Of a stretch of 64,000 bases of DNA, positions 10,135-21,571 are shown piece after piece. Below the pieces are notes generated by a model. That model was not told the DNA's origin. It made no database searches and was given only the letters and a program-made list of their open reading frames with translations. The stretch covers positions 29,262,326-29,326,325 of the forward strand of contig OY821791.1 in the NCBI GenBank assembly GCA_963682175.1. Direction: 5' to 3'. The position numbers were made by a program, and so were the translations under genes. Numbering within the stretch: the first letter of the stretch is position 1; every line of letters starts with the position of its first letter. Source of the DNA: Triglochin maritima. Taxonomy: Eukaryota; Streptophyta; Magnoliopsida; Alismatales; Juncaginaceae.

Positions 10135-10508
10135 TTTGTCGCGAGAGGCACGAGGACTAAGGGCGCGCGCGTTTTTTTTACTACTACGACGACTGCCCTC
10201 GTGTTGCCACCATTTTTGCAGCGACACGACACGGTGCAGGGGCCAACAACCCTCGATGAGCTCAAGCGCAACGCGAGTGCGAGGTGGATTTCGCAAGCAT
10301 TCACCTACTCTATTAAACCAATATCTATACAATGGTAAATAATAAAAAAATATTGCATTCATCTTAAGCCCAAGTTGCGTCTTCGTGTTGCGATTTCGCG
10401 AGAATTCAAACGTGAGCTGGAACTCCCTGATCGGACGACCGTGGCGCGAGAATGGTCGCAAGGTGCGCGACGTGATAGAATGACTGCATTCGGAGAGACA
10501 CCACTAAC

Positions 10509-10628
10509 GGGTGCGATCATACCAGCACTAAAGCACCGGATCCCATCAGAACTCCGTAGTTAAACGTGCTTGGGCGAGAGTAGTACTAGGATGGGTGACC
10601 TCCTGGGAAGTCCTCGTGTTGCACTCCT
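10509..10628 (+). rRNA. 5S rRNA: 5S rRNA, copy 22 (G56A)
   Basis: Private G56A at 10564, inside box A, so this copy may bind TFIIIA/TFIIIC less well (inference). Upstream aag/R with acaccac; downstream L/T8. Confidence 0.97.
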
Positions 10629-11002
10629 TTTGTCGCGAGAGGCACGAGGACTAAGGGCGCGCGCGTTTTTTTTACTACTACGACGACTGCCCTCGTGTTG
10701 CCACCATTTTTGCAGCGACACGACACGGTGCAGGGGCCAACAACCCTCGATGAGCTCAAGCGCAACGCGAGTGCGAGGTGGATTTCGCAAGCATTCACCT
10801 ACTCTATTAAACCAATATCTATACAATGGTAAATAATAAAAAAATATTGCATTCATCTTCAGCCCAAGTTGCGTCTTCGTGTTGCGATTTCGCGAGAATT
10901 CAAACGTGAGCTGGAACTCCCTGATCGGACGACCGTGGCGCGAGAATGGTCGCAAGGTGCGCGACGTGATAGAATGACTGCATTCGGAGAGACACTACTA
11001 AC

Positions 11003-11122
11003 GGGTGCGATCATACCAGCACTAAAGCACCGGATCCCATCAGAACTCCGTAGTTAAGCGTGCTTGGGCGAGAGTAGTACTAGGATGGGTGACCTCCTGG
11101 GAAGTCCTCGTGTTGCACTCCT
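11003..11122 (+). rRNA. 5S rRNA: 5S rRNA, copy 23
   Basis: Consensus gene. Upstream cag/R, downstream L/T8. Confidence 0.98.
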
Positions 11123-11496
11123 TTTGTCGCGAGAGGCACGAGGACTAAGGGCGCGCGCGTTTTTTTTACTACTACGACGACTGCCCTCGTGTTGCCACCA
11201 TTTTTGCAGCGACACGACACGGTGCAGGGGCCAACAACCCTCGATGAGCTCAAGCGCAACGCGAGTGCGAGGTGGATTTCGCAAGCATTCACCTACTCTA
11301 TTAAACCAATATCTATACAATGGTAAATAATAAAAAAATATTGCATTCATCTTCAGCCCAAGTTGCGTCTTCGTGTTGCGATTTCGCGAGAATTCAAACG
11401 TGAGCTGGAACTCCCTGATCGGACGACCGTGGCGCGAGAATGGTCGCAAGGTGCGCGACGTGATAGAATGACTGCATTCGGAGAGACACTACTAAC

Positions 11497-11616
11497 GGGT
11501 GCGATCATACCAGCACTAAAGCACCGGATCCCATCAGAACTCCGTAGTTAAGCGTGCTTGGGCGAGAGTAGTACTAGGATGGGTGACCTCCTGGGAAGTC
11601 CTCGTGTTGCACTCCT
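11497..11616 (+). rRNA. 5S rRNA: 5S rRNA, copy 24
   Basis: Consensus gene. Upstream cag/R, downstream L/T8. Confidence 0.98.
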
Positions 11617-11990
11617 TTTGTCGCGAGAGGCACGAGGACTAAGGGCGCGCGCGTTTTTTTTACTACTACGACGACTGCCCTCGTGTTGCCACCATTTTTG
11701 CAGCGACACGACACGGTGCAGGGGCCAACAACCCTCGATGAGCTCAAGCGCAACGCGAGTGCGAGGTGGATTTCGCAAGCATTCACCTACTCTATTAAAC
11801 CAATATCTATACAATGGTAAATAATAAAAAAATATTGCATTCATCTTCAGCCCAAGTTGCGTCTTCGTGTTGCGATTTCGCGAGAATTCAAACGTGAGCT
11901 GGAACTCCCTGATCGGACGACCGTGGCGCGAGAATGGTCGCAAGGTGCGCGACGTGATATAATGACTGCATTCGGAGAGACACTACTAAC

Positions 11991-12110
11991 GGGTGCGATC
12001 ATACCAGCACTAAAGCACCGGATCCCATCAGAACTCCGTAGTTAAGCGTGCTTGGTCGAGAGTAGTACTAGGATGGGTGACCTCCTGGGAAGTCCTCGTG
12101 TTGCACTCCT
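11991..12110 (+). rRNA. 5S rRNA: 5S rRNA, copy 25 (G66T, TATAAT)
   Basis: G66T at 12056 with TATAAT at 11958-11963; same haplotype as copies 14 and 21. Upstream cag/R, downstream L/T8 then aag. Confidence 0.97.
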
Positions 12111-12484
12111 TTTGTCGCGAGAGGCACGAGGACTAAGGGCGCGCGCGTTTTTTTTACTACTACGACGACTGCCCTCGTGTTGCCACCATTTTTGCAGCGA
12201 CACGACACGGTGCAGGGGCCAACAACCCTCGATGAGCTCAAGCGCAACGCGAGTGCGAGGTGGATTTCGCAAGCATTCACCTACTCTATTAAACCAATAT
12301 CTATACAATGGTAAATAATAAAAAAATATTGCATTCATCTTAAGCCCAAGTTGCGTCTTCGTGTTGCGATTTCGCGAGAATTCAAACGTGAGCTGGAACT
12401 CCCTGATCGGACGACCGTGGCGCGAGAATGGTCGCAAGGTGCGCGACGTGATAGAATGACTGCATTCGGAGAGACACCACTAAC

Positions 12485-12604
12485 GGGTGCGATCATACCA
12501 GCACTAAAGCACCGGATCCCATCAGAACTCCGTAGTTAAGCGTGCTTGGGCGAGAGTAGTACTAGGATGGGTGACCTCCTGGGAAGTCCTCGTGTTGCAC
12601 TCCT
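12485..12604 (+). rRNA. 5S rRNA: 5S rRNA, copy 26
   Basis: Consensus gene; like copy 22 in spacer (aag/R, acaccac) but without its G56A. Downstream L/T8. Confidence 0.98.
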
Positions 12605-12978
12605 TTTGTCGCGAGAGGCACGAGGACTAAGGGCGCGCGCGTTTTTTTTACTACTACGACGACTGCCCTCGTGTTGCCACCATTTTTGCAGCGACACGAC
12701 ACGGTGCAGGGGCCAACAACCCTCGATGAGCTCAAGCGCAACGCGAGTGCGAGGTGGATTTCGCAAGCATTCACCTACTCTATTAAACCAATATCTATAC
12801 AATGGTAAATAATAAAAAAATATTGCATTCATCTTCAGCCCAAGTTGCGTCTTCGTGTTGCGATTTCGCGAGAATTCAAACGTGAGCTGGAACTCCCTGA
12901 TCGGACGACCGTGGCGCGAGAATGGTCGCAAGGTGCGCGACGTGATAGAATGACTGCATTCGGAGAGACACTACTAAC

Positions 12979-13098
12979 GGGTGCGATCATACCAGCACTA
13001 AAGCACCGGATCCCATCAGAACTCCGTAGTTAAGCGTGCTTGGGCGAGAGTAGTACTAGGATGGGTGACCTCCTGGGAAGTCCTCGTGTTGCACTCCT
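12979..13098 (+). rRNA. 5S rRNA: 5S rRNA, copy 27
   Basis: Consensus gene. Upstream cag/R, downstream L/T8. Confidence 0.98.
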
Positions 13099-13472
13099 TT
13101 TGTCGCGAGAGGCACGAGGACTAAGGGCGCGCGCGTTTTTTTTACTACTACGACGACTGCCCTCGTGTTGCCACCATTTTTGCAGCGACACGACACGGTG
13201 CAGGGGCCAACAACCCTCGATGAGCTCAAGCGCAACGCGAGTGCGAGGTGGATTTCGCAAGCATTCACCTACTCTATTAAACCAATATCTATACAATGGT
13301 AAATAATAAAAAAATATTGCATTCATCTTCAGCCCAAGTTGCGTCTTCGTGTTGCGATTTCGCGAGAATTCAAACGTGAGCTGGAACTCCCTGATCGGAC
13401 GACCGTGGCGCGAGAATGGTCGCAAGGTGCGCGACGTGATATAATGACTGCATTCGGAGAGACACTACTAAC

Positions 13473-13592
13473 GGGTGCGATCATACCAGCACTAAAGCAC
13501 CGGATCCCATCAGAACTCCGTAGTTAAGCGTGCTTGGGCGAGAGTAGTACTAGGATGGGTGACCTCCTGGGAAGTCCTCGTGTTGCACTCCT
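13473..13592 (+). rRNA. 5S rRNA: 5S rRNA, copy 28 (TATAAT promoter)
   Basis: Consensus gene with TATAAT at 13440-13445. It is the only copy in the window that joins TATAAT at the normal place to an unaltered gene. Upstream cag/R, downstream L/T8. Confidence 0.98.
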
Positions 13593-13966
13593 TTTGTCGC
13601 GAGAGGCACGAGGACTAAGGGCGCGCGCGTTTTTTTTACTACTACGACGACTGCCCTCGTGTTGCCACCATTTTTGCAGCGACACGACACGGTGCAGGGG
13701 CCAACAACCCTCGATGAGCTCAAGCGCAACGCGAGTGCGAGGTGGATTTCGCAAGCATTCACCTACTCTATTAAACCAATATCTATACAATGGTAAATAA
13801 TAAAAAAATATTGCATTCATCTTCAGCCCAAGTTGCGTCTTCGTGTTGCGATTTCGCGAGAATTCAAACGTGAGCTGGAACTCCCTGATCGGACGACCGT
13901 GGCGCGAGAATGGTCGCAAGGTGCGCGACGTGATAGAATGACTGCATTCGGAGAGACACTACTAAC

Positions 13967-14086
13967 GGGTGCGATCATACCAGCACTAAAGCACCGGATC
14001 CCATCAGAACTCCGTAGTTAAGCGTGCTTGGGCGAGAGTAGTACTAGGATGGGTGACCTCCTGGGAAGTCCTCGTGTTGCACTCCT
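13967..14086 (+). rRNA. 5S rRNA: 5S rRNA, copy 29
   Basis: Consensus gene. Upstream cag/R; downstream ggactaacgg in place of ggactaagg, shared only with copy 52. Confidence 0.98.
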
Positions 14087-14460
14087 TTTGTCGCGAGAGG
14101 CACGAGGACTAACGGCGCGCGCGTTTTTTTTACTACTACGACGACTGCCCTCGTGTTGCCACCATTTTTGCAGCGACACGACACGGTGCAGGGGCCAACA
14201 ACCCTCGATGAGCTCAAGCGCAACGCGAGTGCGAGGTGGATTTCGCAAGCATTCACCTACTCTATTAAACCAATATCTATACAATGGTAAATAATAAAAA
14301 AATATTGCATTCATCTTAAGCCCAAGTTGCATCTTCGTGTTGCGATTTCGCGAGAATTCAAACGTGAGCTGGAACTCCCTGATCGGACGACCGTGGCGCG
14401 AGAATGGTCGCAAGGTGCGCGACGTGATAGAATGACTGCATTCGGAGAGACACTACTAAC

Positions 14461-14580
14461 AGGTGCGATCATACCAGCACTAAAGCACCGGATCCCATCA
14501 GAACTCCGTAGTTAAGCGTGCTTGGGCGAGAGTAGTACTAGGATGGGTGACCTCCTGGGAAGTCCTCGTGTTGCACTCCT
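14461..14580 (+). rRNA. 5S rRNA: 5S rRNA, copy 30 (G1A)
   Basis: Private G1A at 14461 changes the first transcribed base and breaks the G1-C118 pair. Pol III can start on A, so the copy may still be used. Upstream aag/H, downstream L/T8. Confidence 0.96.
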
Positions 14581-14954
14581 TTTGTCGCGAGAGGCACGAG
14601 GACTAAGGGCGCGCGCGTTTTTTTTACTACTACGACGACTGCCCTCGTGTTGCCACCATTTTTGCAGCGACACGACACGGTGCAGGGGCCAACAACCCTC
14701 GATGAGCTCAAGCGCAACGCGAGTGCGAGGTGGATTTCGCAAGCATTCACCTACTCTATTAAACCAATATCTATACAATGGTAAATAATAAAAAAATATT
14801 GCATTCATCTTAAGCCCAAGTTGCATCTTCGTGTTGCGATTTCGCGAGAATTCAAACGTGAGCTGGAACTCCCTGATCGGACGACCGTGGCGCGAGAATG
14901 GTCGCAAGGTGCGCGACGTGATAGAATGACTGCATTCGGAGAGACACTACTAAC

Positions 14955-15074
14955 GGGTGCGATCATACCAGCACTAAAGCACCGGATCCCATCAGAACTC
15001 CGTAGTTAAGCGTGCTTGGGCGAGAGTAGTACTAGGATGGGTGACCTCCTGGGAAGTCCTCGTGTTGCACTCCT
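14955..15074 (+). rRNA. 5S rRNA: 5S rRNA, copy 31
   Basis: Consensus gene. Upstream aag/H, downstream L/T8. Confidence 0.98.
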
Positions 15075-15444
15075 TTTGTCGCGAGAGGCACGAGGACTAA
15101 GGGCGCGCGCGTTTTTTTTACTACTACGACGACTGCCCTCGTGTTGCCACCATTTTTGCAGCGACACGACACGGTGCAGGGGCCAACAACCCTCGATGAG
15201 CTCAAGCGCAACGCGAGTGCGAGGTGGATTTCGCAAGCATTCACCTACTCTATTAAACCAATATCTATACAATGGTAAATAATAAAAAAATATTGCATTC
15301 ATCTTCAGCCCAAGTTGCGTCTTCGTGTTGCGATTTCGCGAGAATTCAAACGTGAGCTGGAACTCCCTGATCGGACGACCGTGGCGCGAGAATGGTCGCA
15401 AGGTGCGCGACGTGATATAATGACTGCATTCGGAGAGACACTAC

Positions 15445-15471
15445 GAATGACAGTATTAGGAGAGACACTAC
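15445..15471 (+). repeat. 27 bp promoter duplication upstream of copy 32
   Basis: A second, diverged copy of the segment between the TATA-like element and -10 is inserted in tandem. The first copy has TATAAT and CATTCGG; the second has CAGTATTAGG, as in copy 53. It pushes TATAAT to -60 and leaves ACGAAT at the normal -33 to -28 place. Confidence 0.9.
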
Positions 15472-15475
15472 TAAC

Positions 15476-15595
15476 GGGTGCGATCATACCAGCACTAAAG
15501 CACCGGATCCCATCAGAACTCCGTAGTTAAGCGTGCTTGGGCGAGAGTAGTACTAGGATGGGTGACCTCCTGGGAAGTCCTCGTGTTGCACTCCT
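15476..15595 (+). rRNA. 5S rRNA: 5S rRNA, copy 32 (duplicated promoter)
   Basis: Consensus gene with the 27 bp promoter duplication just upstream and TATAAT at -60. Upstream cag/R; downstream L/T8 with gcagggcc (one G short), as after copies 35, 38 and 53. Confidence 0.97.
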
Positions 15596-15968
15596 TTTGT
15601 CGCGAGAGGCACGAGGACTAAGGGCGCGCGCGTTTTTTTTACTACTACGACGACTGCCCTCGTGTTGCCACCATTTTTGCAGCGACACGACACGGTGCAG
15701 GGCCAACAACCCTCGATGAGCTCAAGCGCAACGCGAGTGCGAGGTGGATTTCGCAAGCATTCACCTACTCTATTAAACCAATATCTATACAATGGTAAAT
15801 AATAAAAAAATATTGCATTCATCTTCAGCCCAAGTTGCGTCTTCGTGTTGCGATTTCGCGAGAATTCAAACGTGAGCTGGAACTCCCTGATCGGACGACC
15901 GTGGCGCGAGAATGGTCGCAAGGTGCGCGACGTGATAGAATGACTGCATTCGGAGAGACACTACTAAC

Positions 15969-16088
15969 GGGTGCGATCATACCAGCACTAAAGCACCGGA
16001 TCCCATCAGAACTCCGTAGTTAAGCGTGCTTGGGCGAGAGTAGTACTAGGATGGGTGACCTCCTGGGAAGTCCTCGTGTTGCACTCCT
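15969..16088 (+). rRNA. 5S rRNA: 5S rRNA, copy 33
   Basis: Consensus gene; first Q-type spacer of the window. Upstream cag/R, downstream Q/T8. Confidence 0.98.
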
Positions 16089-16462
16089 TTTGTCGCGAGA
16101 GGCACGAGGACAAAGGGCGCGCGCGTTTTTTTTACTACTACGACGACTGCCCTCGTGTTGCCACCATTTTTGCAGCGACACGACACGGTGCAGGGGCCAA
16201 CAACCCTCGATGAGCTCAAGCGCAACGCGAGTGCGAGGTGGATTTCGCAAGCATTCACCTACTCTATTAAACCAATATCTATACAATGGTAAATAATAAA
16301 AAAATATTGCATTCATCTTCAGCCCAAGTTGCATCTTCGTGTTGCGATTTCGCGAGAATTCAAACGTGAGCTGGAACTCCCTGATCGGACGACCGTGGCG
16401 CGAGAATGGTCGCAAGGTGCGCGACGTGATAGAATGACTGCATTCGGAGAGACACTACTAAC

Positions 16463-16582
16463 GGGTGCGATCATACCAGCACTAAAGCACCGGATCCCAT
16501 CAGAACTCCGTAGTTAAGCGTGCTTGGGCGAGAGTAGTACTAGGATGGGTGACCTCCTGGGAAGTCCTCGTGTTGCACTCCT
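16463..16582 (+). rRNA. 5S rRNA: 5S rRNA, copy 34
   Basis: Consensus gene. Upstream cag/H, downstream L/T8. Confidence 0.98.
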
Positions 16583-16956
16583 TTTGTCGCGAGAGGCACG
16601 AGGACTAAGGGCGCGCGCGTTTTTTTTACTACTACGACGACTGCCCTCGTGTTGCCACCATTTTTGCAGCGACACGACACGGTGCAGGGGCCAACAACCC
16701 TCGATGAGCTCAAGCGCAACGCGAGTGCGAGGTGGATTTCGCAAGCATTCACCTACTCTATTAAACCAATATCTATACAATGGTAAATAATAAAAAAATA
16801 TTGCATTCATCTTAAGCCCAAGTTGCGTCTTCGTGTTGCGATTTCGCGAGAATTCAAACGTGAGCTGGAACTCCCTGATCGGACGACCGTGGCGCGAGAA
16901 TGGTCGCAAGGTGCGCGACGTGATAGAATGACTGCATTCGGAGAGACACTACTAAC

Positions 16957-17075
16957 GGGTGCGATCATACCAGCACTAAAGCACCGGATCCCATCAGAAC
17001 TCCGTAGTTAAGCGTGCTTGGGCGAGAGTAGTACTAGGATGGGTGACCTCCTGGAAGTCCTCGTGTTGCACTCCT
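16957..17075 (+). rRNA. 5S rRNA: 5S rRNA, copy 35 (one-base deletion)
   Basis: One G of the GGG at bases 97-99 is missing (GG at 17053-17054), so the gene is 119 bases. The change sits at the end of box C and in a conserved stem/loop region, so the product is probably poorly folded. Upstream aag/R; downstream Q/T8 with gcagggcc. Confidence 0.95.
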
Positions 17076-17448
17076 TTTGTCGCGAGAGGCACGAGGACAA
17101 AGGGCGCGCGCGTTTTTTTTACTACTACGACGACTGCCCTCGTGTTGCCACCATTTTTGCAGCGACACGACACGGTGCAGGGCCAACAACCCTCGATGAG
17201 CTCAAGCGCAACGCGAGTGCGAGGTGGATTTCGCAAGCATTCACCTACTCTATTAAACCAATATCTATACAATGGTAAATAATAAAAAAATATTGCATTC
17301 ATCTTCAGCCCAAGTTGCGTCTTCGTGTTGCGATTTCGCGAGAATTCAAACGTGAGCTGGAACTCCCTGATCGGACGACCGTGGCGCGAGAATGGTCGCA
17401 AGGTGCGCGACGTGATAGAATGACTGCATTCGGAGAGACAATACTAAC

Positions 17449-17568
17449 GGGTGCGATCATACCAGCACTAAAGCACCGGATCCCATCAGAACTCCGTAGT
17501 TAAGCGTGCTTGGGCGAGAGTAGTACTAGGATGGGTGACCTCCTGGGAAGTCCTCGTGTTGCACTCCT
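17449..17568 (+). rRNA. 5S rRNA: 5S rRNA, copy 36
   Basis: Consensus gene. Upstream cag/R with acaatac before the gene (also copies 42 and 48); downstream Q/T8. Confidence 0.98.
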
Positions 17569-17942
17569 TTTGTCGCGAGAGGCACGAGGACAAAGGGCGC
17601 GCGCGTTTTTTTTACTACTACGACGACTGCCCTCGTGTTGCCACCATTTTTGCAGCGACACGACACGGTGCAGGGGCCAACAACCCTCGATGAGCTCAAG
17701 CGCAACGCGAGTGCGAGGTGGATTTCGCAAGCATTCACCTACTCTATTAAACCAATATCTATACAATGGTAAATAATAAAAAAATATTGCATTCATCTTC
17801 AGCCCAAGTTGCGTCTTCGTGTTGCGATTTCGCGAGAATTCAAACGTGAGCTGGAACTCCCTGATCGGACGACCGTGGCGCGAGAATGGTCGCAAGGTGC
17901 GCGACGTGATAGAATGACTGCATTCGGAGAGACACTACTAAC

Positions 17943-18062
17943 GGGTGCGATCATACCAGCACTAAAGCACCGGATCCCATCAGAACTCCGTAGTTAAGCG
18001 TGCTTGGGCGAGAGTAGTACTAGGATGGGTGACCTCCTGGGAAGTCCTCGTGTTGCACTCCT
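17943..18062 (+). rRNA. 5S rRNA: 5S rRNA, copy 37
   Basis: Consensus gene. Upstream cag/R, downstream L/T8. Confidence 0.98.
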
Positions 18063-18432
18063 TTTGTCGCGAGAGGCACGAGGACTAAGGGCGCGCGCGT
18101 TTTTTTTACTACTACGACGACTGCCCTCGTGTTGCCACCATTTTTGCAGCGACACGACACGGTGCAGGGGCCAACAACCCTCGATGAGCTCAAGCGCAAC
18201 GCGAGTGCGAGGTGGATTTCGCAAGCATTCACCTACTCTATTAAACCAATATCTATACAATGGTAAATAATAAAAAAATATTGCATTCATCTTCAGCCCA
18301 AGTTGCGTCTTCGTGTTGCGATTTCGCGAGAATTCAAACGTGAGCTGGAACTCCCTGATCGGACGACCGTGGCGCGAGAATGGTCGCAAGGTGCGCGACG
18401 TGATATAATGACTGCATTCGGAGAGACACTAC

Positions 18433-18459
18433 GAATGACAGTATTAGGAGAGACACTAC
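18433..18459 (+). repeat. 27 bp promoter duplication upstream of copy 38
   Basis: Same insertion as upstream of copy 32, 2988 bp downstream of it. It is carried by the 6-unit block duplication rather than being a second event. Confidence 0.9.
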
Positions 18460-18463
18460 TAAC

Positions 18464-18583
18464 GGGTGCGATCATACCAGCACTAAAGCACCGGATCCCA
18501 TCAGAACTCCGTAGTTAAGCGTGCTTGGGCGAGAGTAGTACTAGGATGGGTGACCTCCTGGGAAGTCCTCGTGTTGCACTCCT
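18464..18583 (+). rRNA. 5S rRNA: 5S rRNA, copy 38 (duplicated promoter)
   Basis: Consensus gene with the same 27 bp promoter duplication as copy 32; TATAAT lies at 18404-18409 (-60). Upstream cag/R; downstream L/T8 with gcagggcc. Confidence 0.97.
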
Positions 18584-18956
18584 TTTGTCGCGAGAGGCAC
18601 GAGGACTAAGGGCGCGCGCGTTTTTTTTACTACTACGACGACTGCCCTCGTGTTGCCACCATTTTTGCAGCGACACGACACGGTGCAGGGCCAACAACCC
18701 TCGATGAGCTCAAGCGCAACGCGAGTGCGAGGTGGATTTCGCAAGCATTCACCTACTCTATTAAACCAATATCTATACAATGGTAAATAATAAAAAAATA
18801 TTGCATTCATCTTCAGCCCAAGTTGCGTCTTCGTGTTGCGATTTCGCGAGAATTCAAACGTGAGCTGGAACTCCCTGATCGGACGACCGTGGCGCGAGAA
18901 TGGTCGCAAGGTGCGCGACGTGATAGAATGACTGCATTCGGAGAGACACTACTAAC

Positions 18957-19076
18957 GGGTGCGATCATACCAGCACTAAAGCACCGGATCCCATCAGAAC
19001 TCCGTAGTTAAGCGTGCTTGGGCGAGAGTAGTACTAGGATGGGTGACCTCCTGGGAAGTCCTCGTGTTGCACTCCT
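18957..19076 (+). rRNA. 5S rRNA: 5S rRNA, copy 39
   Basis: Consensus gene, partner of copy 33. Upstream cag/R, downstream Q/T8. Confidence 0.98.
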
Positions 19077-19450
19077 TTTGTCGCGAGAGGCACGAGGACA
19101 AAGGGCGCGCGCGTTTTTTTTACTACTACGACGACTGCCCTCGTGTTGCCACCATTTTTGCAGCGACACGACACGGTGCAGGGGCCAACAACCCTCGATG
19201 AGCTCAAGCGCAACGCGAGTGCGAGGTGGATTTCGCAAGCATTCACCTACTCTATTAAACCAATATCTATACAATGGTAAATAATAAAAAAATATTGCAT
19301 TCATCTTCAGCCCAAGTTGCATCTTCGTGTTGCGATTTCGCGAGAATTCAAACGTGAGCTGGAACTCCCTGATCGGACGACCGTGGCGCGAGAATGGTCG
19401 CAAGGTGCGCGACGTGATAGAATGACTGCATTCGGAGAGACACTACTAAC

Positions 19451-19570
19451 GGGTGCGATCATACCAGCACTAAAGCACCGGATCCCATCAGAACTCCGTA
19501 GTTAAGCGTGCTTGGGCGAGAGTAGTACTAGGATGGGTGACCTCCTGGGAAGTCCTCGTGTTGCACTCCT
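19451..19570 (+). rRNA. 5S rRNA: 5S rRNA, copy 40
   Basis: Consensus gene, partner of copy 34. Upstream cag/H, downstream L/T8. Confidence 0.98.
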
Positions 19571-19944
19571 TTTGTCGCGAGAGGCACGAGGACTAAGGGC
19601 GCGCGCGTTTTTTTTACTACTACGACGACTGCCCTCGTGTTGCCACCATTTTTGCAGCGACACGACACGGTGCAGGGGCCAACAACCCTCGATGAGCTCA
19701 AGCGCAACGCGAGTGCGAGGTGGATTTCGCAAGCATTCACCTACTCTATTAAACCAATATCTATACAATGGTAAATAATAAAAAAATATTGCATTCATCT
19801 TAAGCCCAAGTTGCGTCTTCGTGTTGCGATTTCGCGAGAATTCAAACGTGAGCTGGAACTCCCTGATCGGACGACCGTGGCGCGAGAATGGTCGCAAGGT
19901 GCGCGACGTGATAGAATGACTGCATTCGGAGAGACACTACTAAC

Positions 19945-20064
19945 GGGTGCGATCATACCAGCACTAAAGCACCGGATCCCATCAGAACTCCGTAGTTAAG
20001 CGTGCTTGGGCGAGAGTAGTACTAGGATGGGTGACCTCCTGGGAAGTCCTCGTGTTGCACTCCT
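19945..20064 (+). rRNA. 5S rRNA: 5S rRNA, copy 41
   Basis: Consensus gene, partner of copy 35 but without its deletions. Upstream aag/R, downstream Q/T8. Confidence 0.98.
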
Positions 20065-20438
20065 TTTGTCGCGAGAGGCACGAGGACAAAGGGCGCGCGC
20101 GTTTTTTTTACTACTACGACGACTGCCCTCGTGTTGCCACCATTTTTGCAGCGACACGACACGGTGCAGGGGCCAACAACCCTCGATGAGCTCAAGCGCA
20201 ACGCGAGTGCGAGGTGGATTTCGCAAGCATTCACCTACTCTATTAAACCAATATCTATACAATGGTAAATAATAAAAAAATATTGCATTCATCTTCAGCC
20301 CAAGTTGCGTCTTCGTGTTGCGATTTCGCGAGAATTCAAACGTGAGCTGGAACTCCCTGATCGGACGACCGTGGCGCGAGAATGGTCGCAAGGTGCGCGA
20401 CGTGATAGAATGACTGCATTCGGAGAGACAATACTAAC

Positions 20439-20558
20439 GGGTGCGATCATACCAGCACTAAAGCACCGGATCCCATCAGAACTCCGTAGTTAAGCGTGCT
20501 TGGGCGAGAGTAGTACTAGGATGGGTGACCTCCTGGGAAGTCCTCGTGTTGCACTCCT
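20439..20558 (+). rRNA. 5S rRNA: 5S rRNA, copy 42
   Basis: Consensus gene, partner of copy 36, with acaatac before the gene. Upstream cag/R, downstream Q/T8. Confidence 0.98.
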
Positions 20559-20932
20559 TTTGTCGCGAGAGGCACGAGGACAAAGGGCGCGCGCGTTTTT
20601 TTTACTACTACGACGACTGCCCTCGTGTTGCCACCATTTTTGCAGCGACACGACACGGTGCAGGGGCCAACAACCCTCGATGAGCTCAAGCGCAACGCGA
20701 GTGCGAGGTGGATTTCGCAAGCATTCACCTACTCTATTAAACCAATATCTATACAATGGTAAATAATAAAAAAATATTGCATTCATCTTCAGCCCAAGTT
20801 GCGTCTTCGTGTTGCGATTTCGCGAGAATTCAAACGTGAGCTGGAACTCCCTGATCGGACGACCGTGGCGCGAGAATGGTCGCAAGGTGCGCGACGTGAT
20901 AGAATGACTGCATTCGGAGAGACACTACTAAC

Positions 20933-21052
20933 GGGTGCGATCATACCAGCACTAAAGCACCGGATCCCATCAGAACTCCGTAGTTAAGCGTGCTTGGGCG
21001 AGAGTAGTACTAGGATGGGTGACCTCCTGGGAAGTCCTCGTGTTGCACTCCT
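20933..21052 (+). rRNA. 5S rRNA: 5S rRNA, copy 43
   Basis: Consensus gene, partner of copy 37. Upstream cag/R, downstream L/T8. Confidence 0.98.
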
Positions 21053-21426
21053 TTTGTCGCGAGAGGCACGAGGACTAAGGGCGCGCGCGTTTTTTTTACT
21101 ACTACGACGACTGCCCTCGTGTTGCCACCATTTTTGCAGCGACACGACACGGTGCAGGGGCCAACAACCCTCGATGAGCTCAAGCGCAACGCGAGTGCGA
21201 GGTGGATTTCGCAAGCATTCACCTACTCTATTAAACCAATATCTATACAATGGTAAATAATAAAAAAATATTGCATTCATCTTCAGCCCAAGTTGCGTCT
21301 TCGTGTTGCGATTTCGCGAGAATTCAAACGTGAGCTGGAACTCCCTGATCGGACGACCGTGGCGCGAGAATGGTCGCAAGGTGCGCGACGTGATAGAATG
21401 ACTGCATTAGGAGAGACACTACTAAC

Positions 21427-21546
21427 GGGTGCGATCATACCAGCACTAAAGCACCGGATCCCATCAGAACTCCGTAGTTAAGCGTGCTTGGGCGAGAGTA
21501 GTACTAGGATGGGTGACCTCCTGGGAAGTCCTCGTGTTGCACTCCT
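21427..21546 (+). rRNA. 5S rRNA: 5S rRNA, copy 44 (double terminator)
   Basis: Consensus gene followed by a 15 bp tandem duplication that adds a second T4. Upstream cag/R with cattagg (also copies 46 and 50); downstream L/T8. Confidence 0.98.
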
Positions 21547-21571
21547 TTTGTCGCGACTCCTTTTGTCGCGA
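21542..21571 (+). repeat. 15 bp tandem duplication of the terminator of copy 44
   Basis: CTCCTTTTGTCGCGA is present twice in direct tandem, so copy 44 is followed by two T4 stops 15 bp apart. The gene itself is intact. Only this copy has it. Confidence 0.9.

Larger units (their letters stand above)
15476..18463 (+). repeat. 6-unit block A (copies 32-37)
   Basis: The order of markers is 27 bp promoter duplication with short GGG, Q, H, aag, ETI-type promoter base (acaatac) with Q, then L. The same order follows in copies 38-43. Block A has private one-base deletions in and after copy 35. Confidence 0.8.
18464..21426 (+). repeat. 6-unit block B (copies 38-43)
   Basis: Second instance of the six-unit marker order seen in copies 32-37. 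A partial third instance is copies 53-56, and copies 46-49 resemble copies 39-43 with one unit lost. Confidence 0.8.
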
